Below are positions 8,840-16,108 of a stretch of 40,652 nt of DNA, in pieces. A program made the position numbers and the translations under genes. Every line of letters begins with the position of its first letter. Positions within the stretch are counted from its first letter, which is position 1. This stretch comes from an uncultured Gemmiger sp. (GTDB lineage Bacteria > Bacillota > Clostridia > Oscillospirales > Ruminococcaceae). The notes under the pieces were generated by a model, which had not been told where the DNA came from, made no database searches, and was given only the letters and a program-made list of their open reading frames with translations. The stretch covers positions 1 to 40,652 of the forward strand of contig CANRLV010000015.1 of NCBI GenBank assembly GCA_947631565.1, read 5' to 3'.

Positions 8840-9589
8840 TCAGTCGCCGTTGCGGTGGCGGGGATTGGGGACGCCGACCGCCGCCAGCTCCTCCGGCTCC
8901 ATGACGACGGCATACAGCTCCGGGAAGCTGCGCACGGTGTGGGTGGGACGGATGCTGGTGGTGTTCTCCTCGCCCGCGAAGTTGACCCAGCAGGTGTCGA
9001 TGCCGGCGTTGATGCCGCCCTGGATGTCGGCCAGCAGGTCGTCGCCGACCATCAGCACCTTGCTGCGGTCGGAAAGCCCCAGGTCCCGCAGCACCAGCTC
9101 GAACAGGCGCGGCTGCGGCTTGCCGACGCCCATCTTCTCGGAGATATAGACGCCGTCCATGTACTCGGCGATGCCGGAATCCCGGATGCGGGCCTGCTGC
9201 ACCTTGACGGCGCCGTTGGAGACGACGGCCAGCGTGGCCACCTCGGACAGCTCGGCCAGCGCCTGCAGGGCGCCGGGCAGCGTCTCGGGGTGGCGGGAAA
9301 GCTGGTCCTCGTAATAGTCGTTGATCTCGCGGCTGTTGCCGGGGTCCGGCAGGCCCATGGCCTGCAGAAAGCGGGCAAAGCGGATGGCGAACAGCTTGTT
9401 CTTGCTCAGCTGCCCCTTGGCGAGCGCCGCCCACAGCCGGCGGTTGACCTCATGGTAGGTGGCCAGGGCCGCGGCGTCGTGCGGCAGGTCGTAGTGGATG
9501 AGGGTGTCGGTCAGGGCCAGACGCTCGGCGGTGTCAAAGTCCAGCAGAGTATTGTCCACATCCAGCAGCAGGCAGGTATAATTTGCCAT
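8840..9589 (-). CDS. HAD-superfamily hydrolase, YjjG/YfnB-type nucleotidase-like
   Basis: 249-residue haloacid-dehalogenase phosphatase. Motif I is DVDNT with Asp10 and Asp12, motif II is Ser124-Asn125 (VSNGA), motif III is the Lys of GKPQP (157), and motif IV is GDDLLAD (182-188). The helical C1 cap between motifs I and II matches the YjjG/YfnB subfamily, which includes pyrimidine nucleotidases. The ATG at 9589 is preceded by AGGAGA at 7 nt. A strong terminator follows the stop. The exact substrate cannot be told from sequence. Confidence 0.87.
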   Translation of the reverse strand: MANYTCLLLDVDNTLLDFDTAERLALTDTLIHYDLPHDAAALATYHEVNRRLWAALAKGQLSKNKLFAIRFARFLQAMGLPDPGNSREINDYYEDQLSRHPETLPGALQALAELSEVATLAVVSNGAVKVQQARIRDSGIAEYMDGVYISEKMGVGKPQPRLFELVLRDLGLSDRSKVLMVGDDLLADIQGGINAGIDTCWVNFAGEENTTSIRPTHTVRSFPELYAVVMEPEELAAVGVPNPRHRNGD

Positions 9590-9652
9590 ATCGGTCTCCT
9601 GTTCAGGGATTTGCGCAGCGCGCGGCGCGGCGGGCGGTGTGCGGCGGGGCGC

Positions 9653-11392
9653 TTACTCTCCCCCGCCCTCGTCCCCGTCCTCAGAGGTATCGGGGGTGGG
9701 GTCCGGCGCCGGCCGGGCGTTGACGGTGATGTCAATGCTGTTGGAGGTCACGCCGTCACAGGTGGCGTAGATGCGGAAGCTGCCCGTATTGTCGGACGAG
9801 AAAGCGGCCGTGTCGCCGGTCGGGGCCCAGGTCCAGCCGCCCACCGTCTGGTCGCAGTGCCATTCGACGGTGCCGCCCAGGTTCTGCTTGGTGGCGGTCA
9901 GGCTGATGCTGTCGCCCGTATAGGCACTGGTGGTGTTGGCGCTGATGGACAGCGACTGCGGCGCGTTGACGGTGACGGTGAACTGCTTGGAATCCTGCCC
10001 GCCGTTGATCTCGGCCCCGCCGCGGATGACGTAGCTGCCGGCCTGCTTGGGCGTGAAGGTGAAGGTGAAGCCGTTCTCGGTATAGTCATAGGCATCGTTG
10101 GCGACAGGATAATCGTCGTTGACGATCCACTGCATCAGGCTGCCGTCGGTGCAGGGCTCGCCGCCCAGCGTCACGCTGGCGGTGACGGTGATGGTGTCGC
10201 CGATGTTGATGGTGGCGTCACCGCGGTCCAGCGTCACCCCAACGCGGGCGTCCGCAAAGATGGCGGTCACCGATATGTCCTTGCTGACGACGTCGGTGCG
10301 GGGGTTGGCGGTGACGCCGTCGCTCCATTTGCTGAAGCTCCAGCCCTGGGCGGCCACGGCCTCGACCACGACCTTCTGCTCCTCGGCCGTCACCTCGGCG
10401 GGGACCTGCAGCTCCAGGCGAGCCACACCGCTTTGCCCGCCGCCGAAGGCGGTCTGCAGCGTGCCATGGCTGACGTCATCGACCGCATACACCGCCCGGA
10501 GTGGCGTGGGCGTGGGCGTGGGCTCGGCGCTGGGCTCGGCGCCCGCGGGCTGCGCGGCGCGGCGCGGGATATCGCCGGTGTCAGGGCGGCGGTCCTGGCT
10601 GGCGAGCGGATGCTGGCGGAAATACATCAAAAATGCGTTTCCGCCGGCGGCATTGAGGGTGCCGCTGCCGTCCAGATAGCTCTTCTCGGCAAAGCCGTCG
10701 GCGCCCTTGAGCACCTCCGACGTGTTGAGGAAGCGGTAGCCCTCCTCGCCGCACATGGTGACCAGGGCCTGGTTGTACTGGTCGATGCGGGTCTGCAGCT
10801 CGACCGAGCCATTGGCCGCCTCGGCCACCGGCGGCACGGCGCAGACGATGATGTCACAGTAGGAATAGGCCCCCGCGATGGCCTTGGCGGCCTGGCGGTA
10901 GTCGGCCACAAAGCCGCTCACGTCTTTGTTTTGGGCGGCGTCATTGGTGCCCAGCGCCAGCACGAGGCGGCGCGGCTTCATCTTGACGACGGACTGCGGC
11001 ACGGTATAGCTGGCCGCATCGTCGACGAAATAGACGCACTGCTCGCGCAGCAGGTTGGACAGCGACAGCCCGTCCGCGCCCACGAACTGGTCGAGCGACA
11101 GCAGGTTGAGGCGCTGCAGCGCGGCGATGTTCTGGTCGCCCACGAACACCGTGCCGGACATATAGTCATTGCTCTCGGGGCCTGCCGGCAGCAGCGCGGC
11201 CGACGATGTGTCGATGGGATACAGCGCCGGGTCATAGACGGCTTCGTCACTGCCGGCGCTGAGCAGCATGGGCAGGATGACCCAGGCGCCGATAAAGCTG
11301 GCCACCACAGCCAGCACGCAGCATACCAGCACCACGCAGGCGCGGCGCTGCACAGGGCTTAGGGAAAATCCGCGGGAATTTGGGCTGCTCAT
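9653..11392 (-). CDS. Membrane-anchored or secreted SGNH-like protein with InlB-type and Ig-like repeats (catalytic residues missing)
   Basis: 579-residue surface protein. A single hydrophobic segment (about residues 18-40) follows a short basic N-terminus and acts as anchor or signal. Residues 75-265 have the SGNH/GDSL hydrolase plan: block I VFVGDQ (82-87), block III ALGTND (146-151), and a block V region DGSGTLNAAG (241-250) followed by an HPL. The block I nucleophile Ser is Gln87 and the block V His is absent, so it is probably not a normal esterase. A Pro/Thr linker (288-297) leads to an InlB B-repeat-like unit (about 300-380; WSFSKWSDGV near 351) and two Ig-like domains (about 382-470 and 475-560), ending in an acidic tail. 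ATG 11392 was chosen because it begins the typical signal region; its RBS is weak. Confidence 0.8.
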   Translation of the reverse strand: MSSPNSRGFSLSPVQRRACVVLVCCVLAVVASFIGAWVILPMLLSAGSDEAVYDPALYPIDTSSAALLPAGPESNDYMSGTVFVGDQNIAALQRLNLLSLDQFVGADGLSLSNLLREQCVYFVDDAASYTVPQSVVKMKPRRLVLALGTNDAAQNKDVSGFVADYRQAAKAIAGAYSYCDIIVCAVPPVAEAANGSVELQTRIDQYNQALVTMCGEEGYRFLNTSEVLKGADGFAEKSYLDGSGTLNAAGGNAFLMYFRQHPLASQDRRPDTGDIPRRAAQPAGAEPSAEPTPTPTPLRAVYAVDDVSHGTLQTAFGGGQSGVARLELQVPAEVTAEEQKVVVEAVAAQGWSFSKWSDGVTANPRTDVVSKDISVTAIFADARVGVTLDRGDATINIGDTITVTASVTLGGEPCTDGSLMQWIVNDDYPVANDAYDYTENGFTFTFTPKQAGSYVIRGGAEINGGQDSKQFTVTVNAPQSLSISANTTSAYTGDSISLTATKQNLGGTVEWHCDQTVGGWTWAPTGDTAAFSSDNTGSFRIYATCDGVTSNSIDITVNARPAPDPTPDTSEDGDEGGGE

Positions 11393-11449
11393 GGCGGAAG
11401 ATACCTCGTGTTTTGGCAAATTGAACATCCGGTGTGTACACCTGATGGC

Positions 11450-11478
11450 ATTATAGCACACTTCCGGCGTTTTGGAAA
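11450..11478 (-). promoter_or_regulatory. Candidate promoter of the SGNH-like gene
   Basis: Minus-strand TATAAT (11450-11455) is a perfect -10 box with a weak TTTCCA (-35, 11473-11478) at 17-nt spacing. Transcription would begin near 11443, at the edge of a small dyad GGTGT-GT-ACACC (11431-11442) that could be an operator. Confidence 0.55.
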
Positions 11479-11520
11479 TCGTTTCCCACAAATTTGCAGG
11501 GGTTACATATTTATGACAAA

Positions 11521-11597
11521 GCGCTTCGCGCTTTGCCTCAAAGAGAAGGCTCGGCCTCGTCGGTACATGCCCGCCGAGGCCGATGAATTTAAAATCC
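11521..11597. repeat. Structured intergenic repeat element, copy 1
   Basis: Two stem-loops: CAAAGCGC-TTC-GCGCTTTG (about 11518-11536) and a 31-nt hairpin at 11552-11582 with arms CGGCCTCG/CGAGGCCG, an inner CGG/CCG stem and a CATG-containing loop, followed by ATGAATTTAAAAT. A second copy of the 31-nt hairpin and its flank, with a compensatory base-pair change, lies at 31848-31878. It sits about 40 nt past the ABC ATPase stop. There is no T-tract, so it is not a plain terminator. Confidence 0.7.
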
Positions 11598-11636
11598 TGA
11601 GCTCCCGCCGGCAAAAGCAGGGGCTCGGGGCGAGGT

Positions 11637-12425
11637 TCAGGAGAGCAGCATCCGGTCATTGACCTCGCCGCCGCCCTGCTCAAAGCGGGCCATGAGGTCG
11701 GAGACGTGCAGGGCCATTTTCTCCTCGCCCCGCACATCGTAGATGATGCGCCCCTCGTGCATCATGATCAGGCGGTTGCCGTACTTGATGGCGTCGCGCA
11801 TATTGTGGGTGATCATCAGCGTGGTCAGGCGGTATTTCTGCACGATCTGGTCCGAGAGCTCCAGCACCTTGACCGCGGTCTTGGGGTCGAGCGCTGCGGT
11901 GTGCTCGTCCAGCAGCAGCAGCTTGGGCTGCTTGAGGGCGGCCATCAGCAGCGTCACGGCCTGCCGCTGCCCGCCCGAGAGCAGGCCCACCTTGCTGGTC
12001 ATGCGGTCCTCAAGGCCGAGGCCCAGGGACGCGAGCAGCTCACGGTATTCCTCGCGCTCCTTGCGGGTAGTGCCGGTGCGCAGCGTGCGGCGCTGACCGC
12101 GGCGGGCCGCCAGGGCCAGGTTCTCGTCGATGCCCATGGTGGCGGCGGTGCCCATCATCGGGTCCTGGAACACGCGGCCGATGTAGGCGGCGCGCTTGTG
12201 CTCCGGCAGGCGGGTGATGTCCTGCCCGTCGATCAGGATCTTGCCCATATCCACCGGCCAGACGCCGGCCACGGCGTTGAGCATGGTGGATTTGCCGGCC
12301 CCATTGCCGCCGATGACGGTGCAGAAATCGCCGTCCTCGAGCGTGAGGTCCAGCCCGTCGAGGGCCAGCTTTTCGTTGACGGTGCCGGCGTTGAAGGTCT
12401 TGTACACGTTCTTGATCTCAAGCAT
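11637..12425 (-). CDS. ABC transporter ATP-binding protein (COG1101 type, partner of COG2984/COG4120)
   Basis: 262-residue ABC ATPase that powers the importer encoded just upstream. Walker A GGNGAGKST lies near residue 39, the signature LSGGQRQAV is followed by LLLLDEHTAALD (Walker B, with His-Thr replacing the usual Pro-Thr), and the H-loop MITHNM is present. DEHTAALD is characteristic of this family. The start ATG at 12425 overlaps the permease stop by 8 bp and has AAGGGGGG upstream. Family members import tryptophan/tyrosine or other small substrates; the substrate here is not determined. Confidence 0.92.
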   Translation of the reverse strand: MLEIKNVYKTFNAGTVNEKLALDGLDLTLEDGDFCTVIGGNGAGKSTMLNAVAGVWPVDMGKILIDGQDITRLPEHKRAAYIGRVFQDPMMGTAATMGIDENLALAARRGQRRTLRTGTTRKEREEYRELLASLGLGLEDRMTSKVGLLSGGQRQAVTLLMAALKQPKLLLLDEHTAALDPKTAVKVLELSDQIVQKYRLTTLMITHNMRDAIKYGNRLIMMHEGRIIYDVRGEEKMALHVSDLMARFEQGGGEVNDRMLLS

Positions 12426-13353
12426 CGCGTCTGCCCCCCTTTGCCACGGCCGGCTTGGTAAAGTATTTGCTCTTCCAGTACGGGATGGCCAGGAACACGG
12501 CCACGACAAGGGCGCTGAGCATCTTGAGCAGGTCGGTGTCGATGCGCAGCCAGATGCAGGTCTGCAAAACGATGTAATAGACCACGCTGCCCACGGCGAC
12601 GGTGAACATACGGTACGCGAAGTTGACGCCGAAGCGGCTGAGCAGCGCCTCGCCGATGATGATCGCGGCCAGACCGATGACGATGGCGCCGCGGCCCATG
12701 TTGATATCGGCAAAGCCCTGGTACTGCGAGAGCATGGCGCCGGACAGGGCGACCAGGCCGTTGGAAAGCATAAGACCCAGCACGGTGGTGAAGGCGGTGT
12801 TGATGCCCTGCGCGCGGGCCATATTGGCGTTGGCGCCGGTGGCCCGCACCGAGCAGCCGAGCTCGGTGCCGAAGAACCAGTACAAAATGGCGATGAGCAC
12901 GGCCACGATGAGCCCCACGATGAGGATGGTGTTGCGCCATACAGGCACATTTTTGATGTAGCGCAGCGAGACCAGCAGCTCGAACTTATCCACATTGATG
13001 GCCTGGTTGGCCTTGCCCAGGATCTTTAAGTTGACCGAATACAGCGACAGCTGCGTCAGGATGCCGGCCAGGATGACCGGGATGCCCATAAAGGTGTGGA
13101 AAAAGCCGGTGACGAAGCCGGCCAGCAGCCCGGCGGCAAAGGCAAGGGCCATCGCCGTCCACGCATTCATGCCGGACATCATGCACATCACGCACACCGC
13201 ACCGCCCAAACCAAGGCTGCCGTCAACGGTCAGGTCGGCCACGTCCAGGATGCGGAAGGTGATGAATACGCCGATGGCCATCACGGCCCAGATCGACCCC
13301 TGCGCCAGCGAGCCGGGCAGCGCATTTATCAGGTTCATTACGTCCAGTCCCAT
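12418..13353 (-). CDS. ABC transporter permease (COG4120 type)
   Basis: 311-residue integral membrane protein with about 8-9 hydrophobic segments, of the branched-chain-amino-acid-permease-like fold. The N-terminus MGLDVMNLINALPGSLAQG and the segment DLTVDGSLGLGGA are typical of COG4120 permeases. It forms the membrane channel with the ATPase at 11637-12425 and the lipoprotein at 13460-14527. ATG 13353 is preferred: GAGGAG lies upstream, although at a longish 12-nt spacing; an in-frame TTG at 13365 abuts that box directly and is unlikely. Confidence 0.9.
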   Translation of the reverse strand: MGLDVMNLINALPGSLAQGSIWAVMAIGVFITFRILDVADLTVDGSLGLGGAVCVMCMMSGMNAWTAMALAFAAGLLAGFVTGFFHTFMGIPVILAGILTQLSLYSVNLKILGKANQAINVDKFELLVSLRYIKNVPVWRNTILIVGLIVAVLIAILYWFFGTELGCSVRATGANANMARAQGINTAFTTVLGLMLSNGLVALSGAMLSQYQGFADINMGRGAIVIGLAAIIIGEALLSRFGVNFAYRMFTVAVGSVVYYIVLQTCIWLRIDTDLLKMLSALVVAVFLAIPYWKSKYFTKPAVAKGGRRDA

Positions 13354-13400
13354 GGGACGCTTCAACTCCTCATGTCGTCAAAAAAGCTGTAGTAAAACGG

Positions 13401-13444
13401 CCAAAAAACCGCGGGAAAGTGAAAGGCTTTCCCGTGGTTTTTGG
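13401..13444 (-). terminator. Intra-operon terminator-like hairpin after the binding-protein gene
   Basis: A long stem (CCAAAAAACC-GCGGGAAAG paired with CTTTCCC-GTGGTTTTTGG) has A-rich and T-rich arms and a GC core, with one A.C mismatch on the minus strand. It lies between the lipoprotein stop and the permease start and could set the excess of binding protein over permease by partial termination. Confidence 0.7.
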
Positions 13445-13459
13445 CAGAAAAACGTGCGT

Positions 13460-14527
13460 TCAGCCCGCGATGGCCTCGTAGTCGTCGGGGATGGTCACGC
13501 CCAGCTCCCCGGCGATGTCGGCGTTGTACTTCTTGGTGAAGTTGGGCGCATACTCGATGGGCATCTCGGCGATGTTCGCCTCGCCGTTCAAAATTTTGGC
13601 GGCCATCTCGCCGGTGGCAAGGCCGAGGTCATAGTAGCTGATGGACAGGGTGGCCACGCCGCAGCCGGCGCAGATGCCCTCCTCACCGGCGATGACCGGC
13701 ACCTTGGCGGGCAGGCAGATGTTGTTGATGATCTCGGTGTTGGAGGCGCAGACATTGTCGGTCGGGACGTAGAGGACGTCGTTCTCGTCGGCCGCGTTCT
13801 GGCAGACGGTGGCGAGGTCATTGGAATCGCTGAAGGAGTACTGCGTGCACTTCAGGCCCGCGGCCTCCAAAAAGCCCTGCACGGTGTCGACCTGATACTG
13901 GCTGTTGGCCTCGGCGCTGCAGTAGAGCAGACCGACGGTCTGGGCCTGCGGGAAGAGGTCGGTGATCATGGCAGCCTGCTGGTCCAGCGGCGCCAGGTCG
14001 CTGGTGCCGGAGATGTTGCCGCCGACGGTGCCGGAGAAGTTCTCGATGCCCATGGCCACACCGTACTCGGTGACGGAGGTGCCCAGGATGGGGATCTCGT
14101 TGGTGACCGCGGCCGCCGCCTGCAGGGCGGGGGTGGCGTTGGCCATGATCAGGTCATAGCCGTTGGTCACGAACTGGTTGGCGATGGTGGAGCAGGTGTT
14201 GGAATCGCCCTGGGCGTTCTGGCAGTCGAAGGTGACGTTGAGCTCGGGGTGCGCCTCGAGCGCATCCTCAAAGCCCTCGGTGGCGGCGTCCAGCGCGTCG
14301 TGCTGCATGAGCTGGATGATGCCGACGGTCACGGCCTTGGCGGTGTTCTCGTCGACGGTGGTGTCGGCGTTGTTGCCGGCATCGGCGCCGGGGCCGCCGT
14401 CGTCCTCAGCGGTATCGGCCGCGCCGGTGTCGGCGGGGGCGGTGTCAGCGGTGTCGGCGCTGCCGCCGCAGGCGGCCAGAGACAGGGCCAGCGCACCGGC
14501 CAGCAGCAAGGAAAGCAGCTTTTTCAT
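13460..14527 (-). CDS. ABC transporter substrate-binding lipoprotein (COG2984 family)
   Basis: 355-residue lipoprotein. The signal peptide MKKLLSLLLAGALALSLAAC ends in a lipobox with the acylated Cys20, followed by a low-complexity Asp/Ala/Thr linker (to about residue 62). The mature domain starts AVTVGIIQLMQHDALDAA and continues through NGYDLIMANATPALQAAAA, typical of the COG2984 family that includes TrpX-like tryptophan/tyrosine binding proteins. The clustered Cys residues near residues 250-285 are unusual. A near-consensus promoter (14607-14635) drives it; permease and ATPase follow. The substrate is unproven. Confidence 0.92.
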   Translation of the reverse strand: MKKLLSLLLAGALALSLAACGGSADTADTAPADTGAADTAEDDGGPGADAGNNADTTVDENTAKAVTVGIIQLMQHDALDAATEGFEDALEAHPELNVTFDCQNAQGDSNTCSTIANQFVTNGYDLIMANATPALQAAAAVTNEIPILGTSVTEYGVAMGIENFSGTVGGNISGTSDLAPLDQQAAMITDLFPQAQTVGLLYCSAEANSQYQVDTVQGFLEAAGLKCTQYSFSDSNDLATVCQNAADENDVLYVPTDNVCASNTEIINNICLPAKVPVIAGEEGICAGCGVATLSISYYDLGLATGEMAAKILNGEANIAEMPIEYAPNFTKKYNADIAGELGVTIPDDYEAIAG

Positions 14528-14565
14528 GGTATGTCCTCTCCCTCAGTAGAAATCGTTCCTGTATT

Positions 14566-14593
14566 TTGCCGGTCCCCTGTCGGGTCCCGGCAA
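14566..14593 (-). other. 5' UTR stem-loop of the binding-protein gene
   Basis: On the RNA a 28-nt hairpin forms: TTGCCGG/CCGGCAA outer stem, symmetric GA/GA internal loop, CCC/GGG inner stem, GACA loop. It sits between the predicted transcription start (about 14600) and the RBS. It is too short to be a known T-box and does not match a riboswitch that I recognise. Confidence 0.5.
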
Positions 14594-14606
14594 TTCAACG
14601 CTTTAA

Positions 14607-14635
14607 AGTATAGCCGAAGTGCTGTGCGCGGTCAA
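14607..14635 (-). promoter_or_regulatory. Sigma-A promoter of the ABC importer operon
   Basis: Minus-strand TTGACC (14630-14635) and TATACT (14607-14612) lie 17 nt apart, followed by an AT-rich TTTAAAG. The leader is about 75 nt. No strong alternative is seen in the gap. Confidence 0.85.
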
Positions 14636-14715
14636 GAGACAACCTGCCGAAAACTGCCGCGATTTTACGCACGGTTTTTGTGATTTCGCTGTGAACGGTA
14701 CGTTTTTGCGGCGCG

Positions 14716-14738
14716 AAAAAGCCCGCCGGCAAGCGGGC
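14716..14738 (-). terminator. Terminator after the PTS EIIA gene
   Basis: Minus-strand stem GCCCGC-TTGCCG-GCGGGC is followed by TTTTTCG, 15 nt past the EIIA stop codon. It ends the train that includes lspA, rluD, HAD and EIIA. Confidence 0.8.
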
Positions 14739-14753
14739 GCGGCGTTCATTTTG

Positions 14754-15224
14754 TCAGGCAAAAAGGGTGGTCTCGGCCTCGGCCAGCGCGTCGATGAAGG
14801 CCTGGCGCGAGGTCTCGCGCCGCAGGCGGACGGCGAGGTCCTTGTCCGACAGCAGGTTGACGAGCCGGGCCAGCAGCTGCAGGCGCTCGCTTTGGGCGCC
14901 CCGCGGCACGGCCAGCATAAAGAACAGGTCCACGGGGCGCTCGTCGCCGGCGCCCCAGTCGATGGGGTGCCGCAGCGTCAGGGCGGCGATGCCGGGGCAG
15001 GCGACGCCGGCGCTCTCGGCGTGCGGCAGGGCGATGCCGGCCCCGATGCCGGTGCTGCCGCCGGCGGTCTCGCGCGCGCAGACGGCGTTGTAGTAGGCGG
15101 TGCCGTTGGTGATGACGCCGGTCCTTTCCTGCAGCTCCACAAGGATGCCCAGCACATCGGCGCCGGATTCGATGTCCGCCTGCAGCAGCACGCTGCTGCG
15201 CGTCAGCAGGTCCCGCACGCGCAC
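14754..15224 (-). CDS. PTS EIIA type-2 (fructose/nitrogen) domain protein, stand-alone
   Basis: 156-residue single-domain EIIA of the PtsN/fructose class. The phosphorylated histidine is His68 in GIALPHAES, and the later segment VDLFFMLAVP is typical of the fold. It has no attached EIIB, EIIC or regulator domain and no PTS permease in the window, so it may be regulatory or act with a distant transporter. The GTG at 15224 has AAAGGGGAGAGG just upstream; a second GTG two codons on (15218) is an equally plausible start. It follows the Cof-type HAD gene after 44 bp and ends at a clear terminator. Confidence 0.85.
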   Translation of the reverse strand: MRVRDLLTRSSVLLQADIESGADVLGILVELQERTGVITNGTAYYNAVCARETAGGSTGIGAGIALPHAESAGVACPGIAALTLRHPIDWGAGDERPVDLFFMLAVPRGAQSERLQLLARLVNLLSDKDLAVRLRRETSRQAFIDALAEAETTLFA

Positions 15225-15268
15225 GCTTCCTCTCCCCTTTCCGCCGTTTTGCCGTCCTGTTTTTGGGG

Positions 15269-16108
15269 TCAGACCGTGGCCGGGTCCGGCACGGCCGCCA
15301 CCAGCTTGTACAGGTACTCGCCCACGCCGCCGTCCGAGCAGCTGCACAGCGTCACCTCGTCGGCGGCGCGCTTGACCTCGTCGGGGGCGTTGGCGACCGC
15401 CACCGCGTAGCCGGCGGCCTGCATGATCTCGAGGTCGTTGTAATAGTCGCCGATGAAGACGGAGTTCTCCTCCGGCACGCCAGCCAGAACGCACAGCTGC
15501 TGCAGAGCGCTGGCCTTGCTGACGCCGGCGGGCATGATCTCAAAATAGACCGTGTTGGTATGTACGAAATAGTTGCCCGCGCCGAAATGCCGCCCCCGCG
15601 CCCAGACCGCCAGGCTGTCGATGAGGTTGGGCGCGCCGGCGAACACCACCTTGAGCCAGCCGTCCGGGATGCTCTCGATCGGGCAGGCGATGCTGCCGAT
15701 CTGCTCCTCGACCTGGTGGCGGTGGGTGTAGGCGTTCGAGCGCGGCACATACATCTCGCCGGCGCCGGCCATGACCTCGACGCCGATCTGCGGGAAGGCG
15801 GCGATGACCGCCCGGATGGCGGCGGTGGCCTGCGCGCGGTCCAGCGTGGCACGGTGGATGACGGTGCTGCTGTTCATGTCATAGATCAGCGAGCCGTTGC
15901 AGGCGATGGCCGGCAGCGAGAGACGGATATCGCCCAGCGCCGCGCGGATGGAGGCCGGCGGGCGGCCGGTGGCCACCGTGAAGCGCCCGCCCATCTCGAC
16001 AAACAGGCGGATGACGGTGCGGTTGCAGCCGGGCAGCCCCTCGGCGGCGGTGAGGAGGGTGTTGTCCATGTCACACAGCACAAGATGGTCCTGCAGCGTC
16101 GGTTTCAT
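15269..16108 (-). CDS. Cof-type HAD-superfamily phosphatase
   Basis: 279-residue HAD hydrolase of the Cof/IIB class (large C2 cap in the middle). Motif I is CDMDNTLL with Asp13 and Asp15, motif II is ATGRP, and motif IV is GDYYNDLEIM near residue 227. These enzymes dephosphorylate sugar phosphates, pyridoxal phosphate or flavin nucleotides; the substrate is not readable here. The ATG overlaps the rluD stop as ATGA, so the two are translationally coupled; AAAGGA lies upstream. Confidence 0.9.
   Translation of the reverse strand: MKPTLQDHLVLCDMDNTLLTAAEGLPGCNRTVIRLFVEMGGRFTVATGRPPASIRAALGDIRLSLPAIACNGSLIYDMNSSTVIHRATLDRAQATAAIRAVIAAFPQIGVEVMAGAGEMYVPRSNAYTHRHQVEEQIGSIACPIESIPDGWLKVVFAGAPNLIDSLAVWARGRHFGAGNYFVHTNTVYFEIMPAGVSKASALQQLCVLAGVPEENSVFIGDYYNDLEIMQAAGYAVAVANAPDEVKRAADEVTLCSCSDGGVGEYLYKLVAAVPDPATV

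Noticed and set aside
6785-11362. A 1525-codon open frame on the plus strand
   Set aside because: It is antisense to hprK leader, ABC-F, HAD and the SGNH-like gene, has low-complexity His/Gly/Val/Ala content and no RBS; a by-product of GC-rich codon usage on the other strand. The same holds for 17563-20928 and 24697-28419.
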